The position numbers and the translations under genes were made by a program. A stretch of DNA of 64,000 nucleotides from an uncultured Bulleidia sp. GTDB taxonomy: Bacteria > Bacillota_I > Bacilli_A > Erysipelotrichales > Erysipelotrichaceae. The notes under the pieces are model-generated. The model saw nothing but the letters and a program-made list of their open reading frames with translations. It was not told the origin of the DNA and made no database searches. Shown here piece by piece: positions 1 to 7,324 of the stretch (position 1 is its first letter; every line of letters starts with the position of its first letter). The stretch lies in contig CAKVBD010000002.1 of the NCBI GenBank assembly GCA_934725105.1, positions 1 to 64,000 on the forward strand. Reading direction: 5' to 3'.

Positions 1-339
1 GTGGGGGTAAAGTTCAAAAAGTTGGCATAAAGAAAAGAGCGCTGTTACCAACTTTTTAGAGTTTTCGACAGCGCTCAGATACTTGAGGGGGGTTATTATA
101 CAGATAGAAATACTGCAGGTGATATGGTTCTACGTAGATGAAAAATATTTCATAATTGACCATCAGATTCACTATTGAGCAAAAATAGGAAAAGCAGCAT
201 TCAAAGCATTCGTAATTTGTTTACGTGTCATTGGATGAGATTTAGACATATACTTTTACCACGAAGTTAAAGTGTATATCTGGTAATACGATTTTACTGC
301 ACCAAAAAAAACGGACACTAAATAGATTTCTGAACTTTT
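1..339. other. Degenerate left edge without an intact gene
   Basis: No intact gene is visible. On the plus strand a frame open from base 1 ends at a TAA at 28-30 and could be the last codons of a protein that starts outside the window. On the minus strand a 25-codon frame (249 down to the TAG at 172-174, beginning MSKSHPMTRKQITNALN) is followed by more stops and looks like the eroded start of a larger gene, perhaps mobile-element related. I cannot assign either piece to a family. The hairpins at 16-76 are listed separately. Confidence 0.4.
16..76 (+). repeat. Two crossing inverted repeats
   Basis: AAAAAGTTGG (16-25) pairs perfectly with CCAACTTTTT (48-57). GAGCGCTGT (37-45) pairs perfectly with ACAGCGCTC (68-76). 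The pairs interleave, so an RNA could form one or the other, or both as a pseudoknot. No T-run follows at 77, so neither is a standard terminator. The structure lies just behind the stop codon at 28-30 and could be the end of a mobile element or a 3' regulatory structure. Confidence 0.6.
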
Positions 340-348
340 TTGAATCAA

Positions 349-630
349 ATGGTCAATTATGATTATTTATTTAAATGCAAGAATTACGAAGAAGAATATG
401 CAAAGTTATCTGATACTGTAGAAATATTAGAAAGATGTGGATTTAAAGTTTATTGGGGACAACATCAAGGTGATATGTTTGCTGGTATTTACTGTACAAA
501 TCAACAAAAAGATGCAATTAATCAATTGATATCTGCATATAATGGAACTATCATTTCAGATGATTATGATATTGAATTTGTCGCTAAAAATGACTACAAA
601 GCATACAAAGCCATTCACAAAAACAATTAA
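349..630 (+). CDS. Small acidic hypothetical protein
   Basis: A 93-codon frame with normal local codon use, rich in Tyr, Asp and Asn (MVNYDYLFKCKNYEEEY at the start). I do not recognise the family. There is no signal peptide or membrane segment. A TTG at 340 is in frame, but ATG 349 is the more likely start; neither has a good ribosome binding site. The gene follows directly on the degenerate left edge, so it may be a 5'-truncated remnant of a longer gene. It is followed by a 70-base gap and the PIN-like gene in the same direction. Confidence 0.45.
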   Translation: MVNYDYLFKCKNYEEEYAKLSDTVEILERCGFKVYWGQHQGDMFAGIYCTNQQKDAINQLISAYNGTIISDDYDIEFVAKNDYKAYKAIHKNN

Positions 631-701
631 CTCCAACATCACTCTTTTCCCATTCTATCCTTCATTAATGTTAAAATAATTTCATTGGAGAAAAATTAAC
701 T

Positions 702-1331
702 ATGAGAATATTTCTAATAGATACAGAAAATGTACACCATCATGGATTAGATGGTATAGAAAAACTAGACGATACAGATCTAGTATATGTACTCAGTACA
801 CCAAACTTTAAGAAAGAAAAGGTAGAAGGTGATTTATTACTGAAAGTAATGTCATCGAAAGCAAACTTTCATGTAGATGATTTAATATCCAATGGATCTA
901 AAAACTATCTAGACTTTCAATTATGCACGATCCTAGGACAACTAATGGAAAGATATGTGAATGCAGAAGCAGTTATTATCAGTAAAGATAATGGATATAC
1001 TGCAGTGATGGATTACTGGAATAAGAATAATCGTGTTATCAATAAGGCAGAATCAATTCAAGACTTTTTTACACCAAAACCAGCAGTTATTGAAAAAGCT
1101 AAGCTAGATCCAAGTGATGCAAAAGGTGTAGCACAATATCAGAAGCAGATTGCTACGATCATTCAACAACAATTTCCTGAAAAGAAAAAGGGAACAATTA
1201 CAAAACAATCAAAAGCAGCAGCAAATAAACATACAAAGAAAGAATTAAAAACATACTGTGCAAATAGTTTAGGTGATAATGAATCAAACTATCAATTGTA
1301 TAGTAGAATCTGCCAGATTTGGCCGTATTAA
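702..1331 (+). CDS. PIN/NYN-like domain protein
   Basis: This 209-residue protein opens with MRIFLIDTENVHHHGLDGI, where Asp7 and Glu9 sit as in the first acidic strand of PIN/NYN nucleases. A second Asp lies in NYLDFQL (about residue 71). A third block, VIISKDNGYTAVMDYW (about 92-107), resembles the last acidic motif. Such proteins are metal-dependent RNases or RNA-binding relatives. The last 90 residues are Lys-rich and probably bind nucleic acid. The end (RICQIWPY) is abrupt and could reflect loss of a few C-terminal residues. An ATG with a GGAG-like site (689-692) supports the start. The family call is inferred from motif spacing only; substrate unknown. Confidence 0.6.
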   Translation: MRIFLIDTENVHHHGLDGIEKLDDTDLVYVLSTPNFKKEKVEGDLLLKVMSSKANFHVDDLISNGSKNYLDFQLCTILGQLMERYVNAEAVIISKDNGYTAVMDYWNKNNRVINKAESIQDFFTPKPAVIEKAKLDPSDAKGVAQYQKQIATIIQQQFPEKKKGTITKQSKAAANKHTKKELKTYCANSLGDNESNYQLYSRICQIWPY

Positions 1332-1417
1332 TTGCTGGAAGTGATTGAAGAGAGTAAGAAATAATATGTATTATTCTTACTATTAGAGCTTGAAGAAAAT
1401 TAGTATAGGGGAAAAGA

Positions 1418-2335
1418 ATGGGATTGTTTAGTAAGCCAGAAGTTATTATCTTAAAAGAATCAAATGATGCGAGAGAATATTTAACGCAATTAGAAGAGTT
1501 AAGCAAAAAAGCAAGTGGTGAAGCTTTAAAACTAATTGAAAAAGAAATTCTAATTACAAAAGCAGGAATTGCTGGAGAAGATAATATCTTGTTTGAATTA
1601 AAGAATAGTGGTATGGATCTTGTTGTATTACATGATCTATACTTAGAAACTTCTGATGGAAATTCTGCACAAATTGATTTTTTGATTATTTCAAATAAAT
1701 TGTGTTATGTAGTGGAGTGTAAGAATCTATTTGGGAATATTGAAATCAACAGTAAAGGTGATTTTATCCGCACAATTCAATATGAAAATAGAAAATATAA
1801 AGAAGGTATTTATTCACCAATTACACAAAATGAACGCCATCTACAAGTGATGAAAGATAAATCGTGGGAAAGTATTGGCAAGATAAAAAGAATTATCAGT
1901 ATTGCATATTTTTATGATTACTATAAGAGTTTAGTCGTTTTAGCTAATCCAAAAACTGCAGTGAATGATAGATTTGCTAAAAAAGAAGTCAGAAATAAAG
2001 TAATAAAAGCTGATCAAATTATTCAAAGTATAAAAACAATGAATCGTGCTTCTAAAGAACCTAAATATTCTTTAAAAGAAATGAAGATGATTGGGGAACG
2101 CTGGATAGAGAGAAGCTGTAAAAATCCAGTTAATCGTATAGCTAAATTTGAAGAACTGATTGAAAAAGATGAATTAAAAACACCACAAAATGAAACATCA
2201 GAAAATGAACGAGTTTGTCCTAGATGTGGAAACCCACTTGTTTTAAGAGAAGCGAAAAGAGGAGAACATATTGGAGAAAAATTCTGGGGATGTTCTAATT
2301 TTCCACATTGCAGATATATGAAGAAAGCACAATAA
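1418..2335 (+). CDS. NERD-domain nuclease-like protein with topoisomerase-type zinc finger
   Basis: This 305-residue protein has a NERD domain at about residues 48-165. The Asp of QIDFLII and the Glu/Lys pair of VVECKNLFG match the PD-(D/E)xK nuclease fold of that family. The C-terminus (about 267-303) has Cys pairs CPRC and C-x5-H/C, as in topoisomerase I zinc fingers that bind single-stranded DNA. The combination suggests a DNA-acting nuclease or repair protein, but the role of NERD proteins is poorly known. ATG 1418 has AGGGGAAAAG upstream. The gene runs in the same direction as the PIN-like gene 86 bases earlier. No terminator separates it clearly from the pheST leader promoter at 2353. 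Confidence 0.75.
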   Translation: MGLFSKPEVIILKESNDAREYLTQLEELSKKASGEALKLIEKEILITKAGIAGEDNILFELKNSGMDLVVLHDLYLETSDGNSAQIDFLIISNKLCYVVECKNLFGNIEINSKGDFIRTIQYENRKYKEGIYSPITQNERHLQVMKDKSWESIGKIKRIISIAYFYDYYKSLVVLANPKTAVNDRFAKKEVRNKVIKADQIIQSIKTMNRASKEPKYSLKEMKMIGERWIERSCKNPVNRIAKFEELIEKDELKTPQNETSENERVCPRCGNPLVLREAKRGEHIGEKFWGCSNFPHCRYMKKAQ

Positions 2336-2352
2336 AGTTGATGATTATACCA

Positions 2353-2381
2353 TTGCATCAAATCTTTTAAAACGGTATAAT
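2353..2381 (+). promoter_or_regulatory. Promoter of the pheST T-box leader
   Basis: TTGCAT (2353-2358), 17 bases, then a perfect TATAAT (2376-2381). Transcription would start near 2388, immediately before the T-box stem I region. Confidence 0.8.
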
Positions 2382-2387
2382 GAAGCC

Positions 2388-2620
2388 TGTTAAAACGTTA
2401 CGAGAAAAGAATATGGCTGAAAGAAGCATATCTTAGAGAGGAATCTATATGCTGAAAAGATTCTGTTATGTGTTCAGTGAGTTCACTTTTCCATGTGAAG
2501 CTAATCCCTTCCGTTTAAACTCACGTTACGAGTGAATCAAGGTGCGTATCTATTATGATACGAATCAGGATGGTACCGCGTTAATTCAAACGTTCCTGTT
2601 TTTAGGAACGTTTTTATTTT
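2388..2620 (+). ncRNA. T-box leader, Phe specifier (TTC)
   Basis: The conserved T-box bulge AGGATGGTACCGCG is at 2567-2580. The specifier context GAG-TTC-A places the Phe codon TTC at 2482-2484. The terminator is a 9-bp hairpin, AACGTTCCT (2589-2597) with AGGAACGTT (2604-2612), followed by T-rich DNA. In this RNA family an uncharged tRNA pairs with the specifier and, through its CCA end, with the bulge, so the antiterminator forms and pheST is read. The codon matches the downstream enzyme. Confidence 0.92.
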
Positions 2621-2639
2621 TATCTGGAGGTTAAAAAAT

Positions 2640-3677
2640 ATGAGTGACAGAATCAGTGAAGTGCATTCACAAGCGCTTGAAGCAATCAATAACGCAAGTG
2701 ACTTAAACGCATTACAGGAAGTAAGAAACACATACCTTTCAAAGAAAGGTCTTATTCCTGCATTAATGAAAGAAATGAAGGATCTTCCAAAGGAAGAAAA
2801 GCCAGCTTTCGGTCAGAAAGTCAATGTCTGCAAGCAGGAAGTCAGTGAAGCATTAGACAAGAAACAACAAGAATTAGAAGTAGCTGCGACTGCTTTAAAA
2901 CTAGAAAAAGAAAAAATCGATATCACACTGCCAGGTGATTCTATCCGTATTGGAACAAGTCATCCATTGATGCTGATCCAAAAGGAAGTAGAAGACTTAT
3001 TCTTAGGTATGGGCTATAAGATTGCAGAAGGTCCAGAAGTTGAACAGGATTACTACAACTTCGAATTAGCAAACATTCCACAGGATCACCCAGCAAGAGA
3101 TATGCAGGATACATTCTATATTGATCCAAATACTTTACTTAGAACACATACAACTGCGATGCAGATGAGAGAATTAGAAAAGGCACATGGTCAAACACCT
3201 ATTAAGCTGATCTGTCCTGGTAAGGTTTATAGAAGAGATGATGATGATGCTACACATTCACATCAGTTCATGCAGTGTGAAGGTCTTGTTGTTGGTGAAC
3301 ATGTTACACTTGCTGATTTGAAGGGTACTCTTGAATTCCTGGCAAATAAGATGTTTGGTGAAGGTAGACAGATTCGTTTCAGACCATCTTACTTCCCATT
3401 TACTGAACCATCTGTTGAAGTAGATGTTTCTTGTCCTTTCTGTAATGGTAAGGGATGTAATGTATGTAAGGGCAGTGGATGGATTGAAATCCTTGGTGCT
3501 GGTATGGTTCACCCACATGTATTGGAAATGAATGGATTTGATCCTGAAAAGTGCAGTGGATTTGCATTTGGTGTTGGTCTAGAAAGAGTTGCGATGTTGA
3601 AGTATGGTATCAATGATATTCGTAACTTCTATATCAATGATGTTAGATTCTTAAAGATGTTTGATAGATTTGACTAA
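2640..3677 (+). CDS. pheS: Phenylalanine-tRNA ligase alpha subunit
   Basis: PheS forms the catalytic subunit of the (alpha-beta)2 enzyme that charges tRNA-Phe in the cytoplasm. The 345-residue length is normal. The N-terminal coiled coil (about 1-90) binds tRNA. The class II core follows: motif 2 around RTHTTAMQMREL and YRRDDDDATHSHQF, motif 3 in GFAFGVGLERVAMLKYGI. The Cys-rich stretch SCPFCNGKGCNVCKG is the normal Firmicute form. ATG 2640 follows GGAGG (2627-2631). pheT starts 17 bases after the stop, so the two are one operon controlled by the T-box. Confidence 0.97.
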   Translation: MSDRISEVHSQALEAINNASDLNALQEVRNTYLSKKGLIPALMKEMKDLPKEEKPAFGQKVNVCKQEVSEALDKKQQELEVAATALKLEKEKIDITLPGDSIRIGTSHPLMLIQKEVEDLFLGMGYKIAEGPEVEQDYYNFELANIPQDHPARDMQDTFYIDPNTLLRTHTTAMQMRELEKAHGQTPIKLICPGKVYRRDDDDATHSHQFMQCEGLVVGEHVTLADLKGTLEFLANKMFGEGRQIRFRPSYFPFTEPSVEVDVSCPFCNGKGCNVCKGSGWIEILGAGMVHPHVLEMNGFDPEKCSGFAFGVGLERVAMLKYGINDIRNFYINDVRFLKMFDRFD

Positions 3678-3694
3678 TCAGGAGGAAATTAAAG

Positions 3695-6082
3695 ATGAGA
3701 TTAAGTTATAAATGGTTAAAGGAATATGTAGATCTTACTGATATTACTCCTGAAGAGTTAGCAGATAAGATGACTACTGCTGGTCTTGAAGTTGAAGGCG
3801 TTGAAGCAATGGCTAATGCTGAAGGACTTGTCATTGGTGAAGTTGTTGAATGTGAAGATGTTGAAGGTACACATTTACATAAGACACAGACATGTGTTGG
3901 TGACAAGACATATCAGATTATCTGTGGTGCACCAAACTGCAGAAAAGGTTTGAAAGTAATCGTTGCACTTCCTGGTGCTAAATTACCTGGTATTACAATT
4001 GAAGCAAAGCCATTACATGGTTTGGAAAGTAATGGTATGTTATGTGCTTTGTTTGAACTTGGTGTTGATAAGAAGGCATTAAGAGAAGATCAGATCAATG
4101 GTATTGAAGAATTGCCAGCTGATGCACCTGTTGGTGAAACGGATGTTCTTGGCTATCTTGGTTTAGATGATACGATCTTAGACGTATCTTTAACACCAAA
4201 TAGAGCTGACTGTTCTGCAATGTGGAACATGGCAAAAGAAGTTGGTGCAATTTTACATAGAGAAGTAAAATGGCCAGACTATGCAAATAAGGCAGATGTT
4301 GGTGAAGAAGGCAACTTCAAAGTATTCACAAAGAGTGAAAAGTGTGGATGCTACTTAGGTAAGGTTGTAAACCACGTTAAGGTTGGTCCTTCTCCTAAGT
4401 GGATGCAGCAGTATTTAAATGCTGCTGGTATGAACTCTATCAATAACGTTGTAGATATTTCTAACTTCGTTATGTTAGAAACAGGTCAGCCACTGCACTA
4501 TTACAACCTCAAGAAATTACCTGCACGTGAAATTACTGTTGTTGATGATAGAGAATTGAAGATGACAGCATTAGATGGTGCTGAATTTGATATTCAGAAG
4601 GGTGATATCTTAATTACTACAAATGGTGAGGCAACTGGTATTGCTGGTATCATGGGTGGTGAAGAGAGTATGATCGATGAAAATACAGATAGTATTTTTA
4701 TTGAAGCTGCAAAGTTTGATCATGCTTCTATTCGTAGAACATCAATTCGTTTAAATCTCATTACAGAAGCTGCACAGAGATTTACAAAGGGTGTTGAAGA
4801 ATGTGCTATGCAGAAGGCAATGGATCGTTCTGTTCAGTTATTGAGTGAGTATGCAGATGCATCTGGTTTTGAAAAGACTGTCATGGCTGGTGAAATGACA
4901 TACAAGCCACAGACAGTTGTTGAAACATTGACACACTGCAATGGTCTTCTTGGAACACATTTCACAATGGATGAAGTTGTTGAAACATTGAAATGGCTAG
5001 ATTTCAAACCAGAAGTGAATGGTGATGCAATTACTTGTCATATTCCTAGCTACCGTATTGATATTGAAGGTACTGCTGATATTGATGAAGAAGTCATTCG
5101 TTTACTTGGATTTGATTCATTAGAAAGTACATTACCAGATGTATCCGCAACCGTTGGTCAAAGAAGTAATGTTCAGCAGGTTCGTGCTACAACAAGAGAA
5201 GCAATGATGGCAAGTGGTTTAAATGAAATCGTTACATATACATTGGTCAATGAAGACTATGCAAAGAATGGTTTCAATGCATTAGAAAATCCAGTAGAAC
5301 TAGCAATGCCTATGAGTGAAGCTAGAAAGTATACAAGAACAAACCTGATTAACTCTGTCATGGAAGTTGTTCAGTATAATGAAGCTCGTTCTAATACAGA
5401 CAATGCTTTCTATGAAATCTCTAAGGTATATGCTACGGGTGTAGAAGAAGAAAGACTGGCAATTGTATTAGATGGCAACTACATGGATGATAAGCTTAGA
5501 CATGTATCCCTCAAGGGTGACTTCTATGCAATGAAGGGTATTGTTCTCAACTGGCTGCAAAGACTTGGCTTTACTGGCTCAAGAATCAAGATTGAAGAAA
5601 ACAAGATGGATACAACACACTTCCATCCATATAGAAGTGCAGTAATTTCTTTAGGAAACAAGAAGCTTGGTGTATTTGGTAAATTACATCCTGACTATGC
5701 GAAGAAGTTTGATCTAAAGAACGTTACATATGCAGAATTGACACTTGATCCAATCTTTGAAGCAAAGGCTGGAAGAATCAAGTTTACTGAACTTCCTAAG
5801 TTCCCAGCAGTCACAAGAGACTTGGCATTTGTTGTAGATAAGGAAGTCAGTGCACAGGATATTACACGTGCAATTACAACAGCTGGAGTGAAGAATATTC
5901 TTGCTAATGTTGAAGTATTCGATGTTTATGAAGGTGAACATGTAGCAGAAGGTAAGAAGTCCGTTGCATTGAAGCTGACATATCAGGCTGATCATACATT
6001 GAAAGATGATGAAATTACAGATGCATATAACAAGATCTTAGATAACTTAGCTAAGAGAGTGAAGGCAGAATTAAGAGCATAA
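3695..6082 (+). CDS. pheT: Phenylalanine-tRNA ligase beta subunit
   Basis: PheT is the large partner of PheS and carries tRNA binding and editing. The 795-residue protein has the usual order: N-terminal EMAP-type tRNA-binding fold (about 40-150), B3/B4 editing region (about 210-370, with the LDGAEFDI and IAGIMGGEES segments), B5 domain (about 400-475), catalytic-like core, and the C-terminal anticodon-binding FDX-ACB domain starting around FPAVTRDLAFVVD. ATG 3695 has AGGAGG at 3680-3685. A terminator follows within 10 bases, closing the operon. Confidence 0.97.
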   Translation: MRLSYKWLKEYVDLTDITPEELADKMTTAGLEVEGVEAMANAEGLVIGEVVECEDVEGTHLHKTQTCVGDKTYQIICGAPNCRKGLKVIVALPGAKLPGITIEAKPLHGLESNGMLCALFELGVDKKALREDQINGIEELPADAPVGETDVLGYLGLDDTILDVSLTPNRADCSAMWNMAKEVGAILHREVKWPDYANKADVGEEGNFKVFTKSEKCGCYLGKVVNHVKVGPSPKWMQQYLNAAGMNSINNVVDISNFVMLETGQPLHYYNLKKLPAREITVVDDRELKMTALDGAEFDIQKGDILITTNGEATGIAGIMGGEESMIDENTDSIFIEAAKFDHASIRRTSIRLNLITEAAQRFTKGVEECAMQKAMDRSVQLLSEYADASGFEKTVMAGEMTYKPQTVVETLTHCNGLLGTHFTMDEVVETLKWLDFKPEVNGDAITCHIPSYRIDIEGTADIDEEVIRLLGFDSLESTLPDVSATVGQRSNVQQVRATTREAMMASGLNEIVTYTLVNEDYAKNGFNALENPVELAMPMSEARKYTRTNLINSVMEVVQYNEARSNTDNAFYEISKVYATGVEEERLAIVLDGNYMDDKLRHVSLKGDFYAMKGIVLNWLQRLGFTGSRIKIEENKMDTTHFHPYRSAVISLGNKKLGVFGKLHPDYAKKFDLKNVTYAELTLDPIFEAKAGRIKFTELPKFPAVTRDLAFVVDKEVSAQDITRAITTAGVKNILANVEVFDVYEGEHVAEGKKSVALKLTYQADHTLKDDEITDAYNKILDNLAKRVKAELRA

Positions 6083-6089
6083 GAAAAAA

Positions 6090-6126
6090 GAAATCTCAAA
6101 GATAGAAATCTTTGGGATTTTTTTTG
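6090..6126 (+). terminator. pheST terminator
   Basis: AAATCTCAAAGAT (6091-6103) pairs with ATCTTTGGGATTT (6108-6120), with G-T pairs, and runs into eight T. Confidence 0.9.
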
Positions 6127-6162
6127 GAATATGCATAAAAACTGTGAATATGTATATTAGAA
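6118..6162 (+). repeat. Toxin-antitoxin-associated repeat, copy 1
   Basis: A T8-GGAAT stretch, then ATAAAAACTGTGAATA and TTAGAA. A near-identical stretch (about 37 of 45 bases) lies at 12136-12180 before vapBC. A weaker relative lies at 16491-16535 before a lone antitoxin. The shared segment begins in the T-run of the previous terminator and probably includes promoter elements of the toxin-antitoxin genes. Confidence 0.6.
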
Positions 6163-6220
6163 CACCAAAAAGTATTGATGAATGATAGCATTGATGCTAT
6201 CATTCAGATGGAATGGTGTT
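6161..6220 (+). promoter_or_regulatory. Nested palindromes before higBA, likely operator
   Basis: An outer pair, AACACCA (6161-6167) with TGGTGTT (6214-6220), encloses a perfect 11-bp pair, GAATGATAGCA (6180-6190) with TGCTATCATTC (6195-6205), loop TTGA. It lies 24 bases before the toxin start. HigA-type antitoxins repress their own operon through such palindromes; that it does so here is inference. Confidence 0.6.
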
Positions 6221-6243
6221 TGTTCTAAGAAAGGATGAATACC

Positions 6244-6612
6244 ATGTCATATACAATAGAATTTTATATTACAAAGAATGGTGAAGTTTTAATTTGGGAA
6301 TTTTTGGAGAAACTGAGAAAGAAATCAAAAAATGATAAAAATGCACGTATTCAATATAGACAAATAAGTTTATATATTGAACTTCTTCAAAGAAATGGTG
6401 TGAACTTAAATGAAAATATCATAAAGCATTTAGAAGATGGAATATGGGAATTAAGACCAGGTGTTAATAGTATATTTTTCTTTTATTTTGAAAATGGCAC
6501 TTATGTTTTGTTACATCAATATCGTAAAAAAACTCAAAAAACTCCTAAGAGAGAAAAAAAAAGCGAAACAAGAAAGAAAAGAATATTTACAAATGAAGGA
6601 GAAAGAAAATGA
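6244..6612 (+). CDS. higB: HigB/RelE-type toxin, possibly frameshifted at its end
   Basis: A type II toxin of the phage-Gp49/HigB group, which cleave mRNA at the ribosome. The core is typical: FYITKNGEVLIWEFLEKL near the start, LEDGIWELRPGVNSIFFFYF in the middle, and LLHQYRKKTQKTPKRE near the end. After KREKK the protein reads SETRKKRIF, which is not family-like. Reading one base further on through an A9 tract (6554-6562) gives KAKQERKEYLQMKEK, the usual charged helix, ending at 6625. ATG 6244 is preferred over an upstream ATG. In the present frame the stop overlaps higA as ATGA. Confidence 0.85.
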   Translation: MSYTIEFYITKNGEVLIWEFLEKLRKKSKNDKNARIQYRQISLYIELLQRNGVNLNENIIKHLEDGIWELRPGVNSIFFFYFENGTYVLLHQYRKKTQKTPKREKKSETRKKRIFTNEGERK

Positions 6613-6887
6613 AAACATGGAATGAATATAAAGAACATGTGAAAAATGTTGATCCTGATTTATCAAAAGACATTCACGAAACTGAAGAAATTGCTGCTGT
6701 TGTTTCAGCAATGGTTCAACAAAGAAATAAATTAGGTTTATCACAAAGAGAACTTGCACAGATGTGCGGAATCCCTCAATCATCTGTTGCAAGAATAGAA
6801 TCTGGAAAGATTACACCAAATCTAGGGACACTTTTAAAAATATTTAGAAATTTAGGTCTTTCTATTTCTGTAGAACAAATGCATTAA
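6609..6887 (+). CDS. higA: HigA-type antitoxin, XRE helix-turn-helix
   Basis: A 92-residue protein with an XRE-type helix-turn-helix at about residues 36-88 (LGLSQRELAQMCGIPQSSVARIESGKITPN). It would bind and neutralise the toxin encoded just upstream and repress the operon through the palindromes at 6161-6220. Its start overlaps the toxin stop by four bases (ATGA), a usual sign of translational coupling. GAAGGAGAAAGAAA before the ATG supplies the ribosome binding site. Toxin first, antitoxin second is the typical higBA order. Confidence 0.9.
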   Translation: MKTWNEYKEHVKNVDPDLSKDIHETEEIAAVVSAMVQQRNKLGLSQRELAQMCGIPQSSVARIESGKITPNLGTLLKIFRNLGLSISVEQMH

Positions 6888-6985
6888 TGATGTAGATTAT
6901 CTAAAATTCTACAAAAAGCTTTAAAGAATGAATTGCATTTGTAACAAGACATTTCAGATATAGTTAGAAACCAGTTAGAAATATA

Positions 6986-7014
6986 TAGACACATATCATA
7001 GTGCTATGTATAAT
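6986..7014 (+). promoter_or_regulatory. Promoter of the riboswitch leader
   Basis: TAGACA (6986-6991), 17 bases, TATAAT (7009-7014). The start would be near 7021, about 25 bases before the conserved riboswitch core. Confidence 0.65.
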
Positions 7015-7045
7015 GAGTTTGTTATATTCTATTGGCATATTCATT

Positions 7046-7120
7046 CACAAATCAAACAAATGTTTGAGGCGTAAAGCCATGGAGCTAAAGTCAGAAGGGG
7101 AGCTGACCATGCTAGCCAGA
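7046..7120 (+). ncRNA. Probable c-di-GMP-I (GEMM) riboswitch
   Basis: The order of conserved pieces fits class I c-di-GMP aptamers. CACAAA (7046-7051) matches the 5' core. A hairpin TCAAAC-AAAT-GTTTGA (7052-7067) follows. Then come GGCGTAAAGCC (7068-7078), a stem CATGG-AGCT (7078-7086) paired with AGCT-GA-CCATG (7101-7111), and CTAGCCAG (7112-7119). The first loop is AAAT instead of the usual GNRA, and the outer P1 stem is not clear. It lies between a good promoter and an intrinsic terminator ahead of the binding-protein/kinase genes. Confidence 0.72.
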
Positions 7121-7249
7121 TTTTACTTATTTTAAACAATGAGTGAAAACTAAGATATATAGTATTTTAAAGCTATTGGTAATAAGTGATTTTGATTATA
7201 GATATGCGATAGAGTGCAATGATATTTAAAAAGGGTATTGATGGTATAC

Positions 7250-7281
7250 GTTCCAGTAATGATTTTACGTGGAACTTTTTT
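7250..7281 (+). terminator. Intrinsic terminator inside the leader
   Basis: GTTCCA-GTAA (7250-7259) pairs with TTAC-G-TGGAAC (7265-7275) with one bulged G, followed by TTTTTT (7276-7281). It is 44 bases before the lipoprotein start and downstream of the riboswitch, so it may be the controlled element. The 130-base distance from the aptamer is long for direct control. Confidence 0.8.
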
Positions 7282-7324
7282 GTTTGTTTGCAACACATAC
7301 AAAATGGTTTTTAAGGGAGAGTTT

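Noticed and set aside
7238..7324. An upstream start (7238) for the binding lipoprotein.
   Set aside because: It would place the terminator hairpin inside the gene and a basic stretch before the signal peptide; ATG 7325 has a good ribosome binding site and begins a normal lipoprotein signal.
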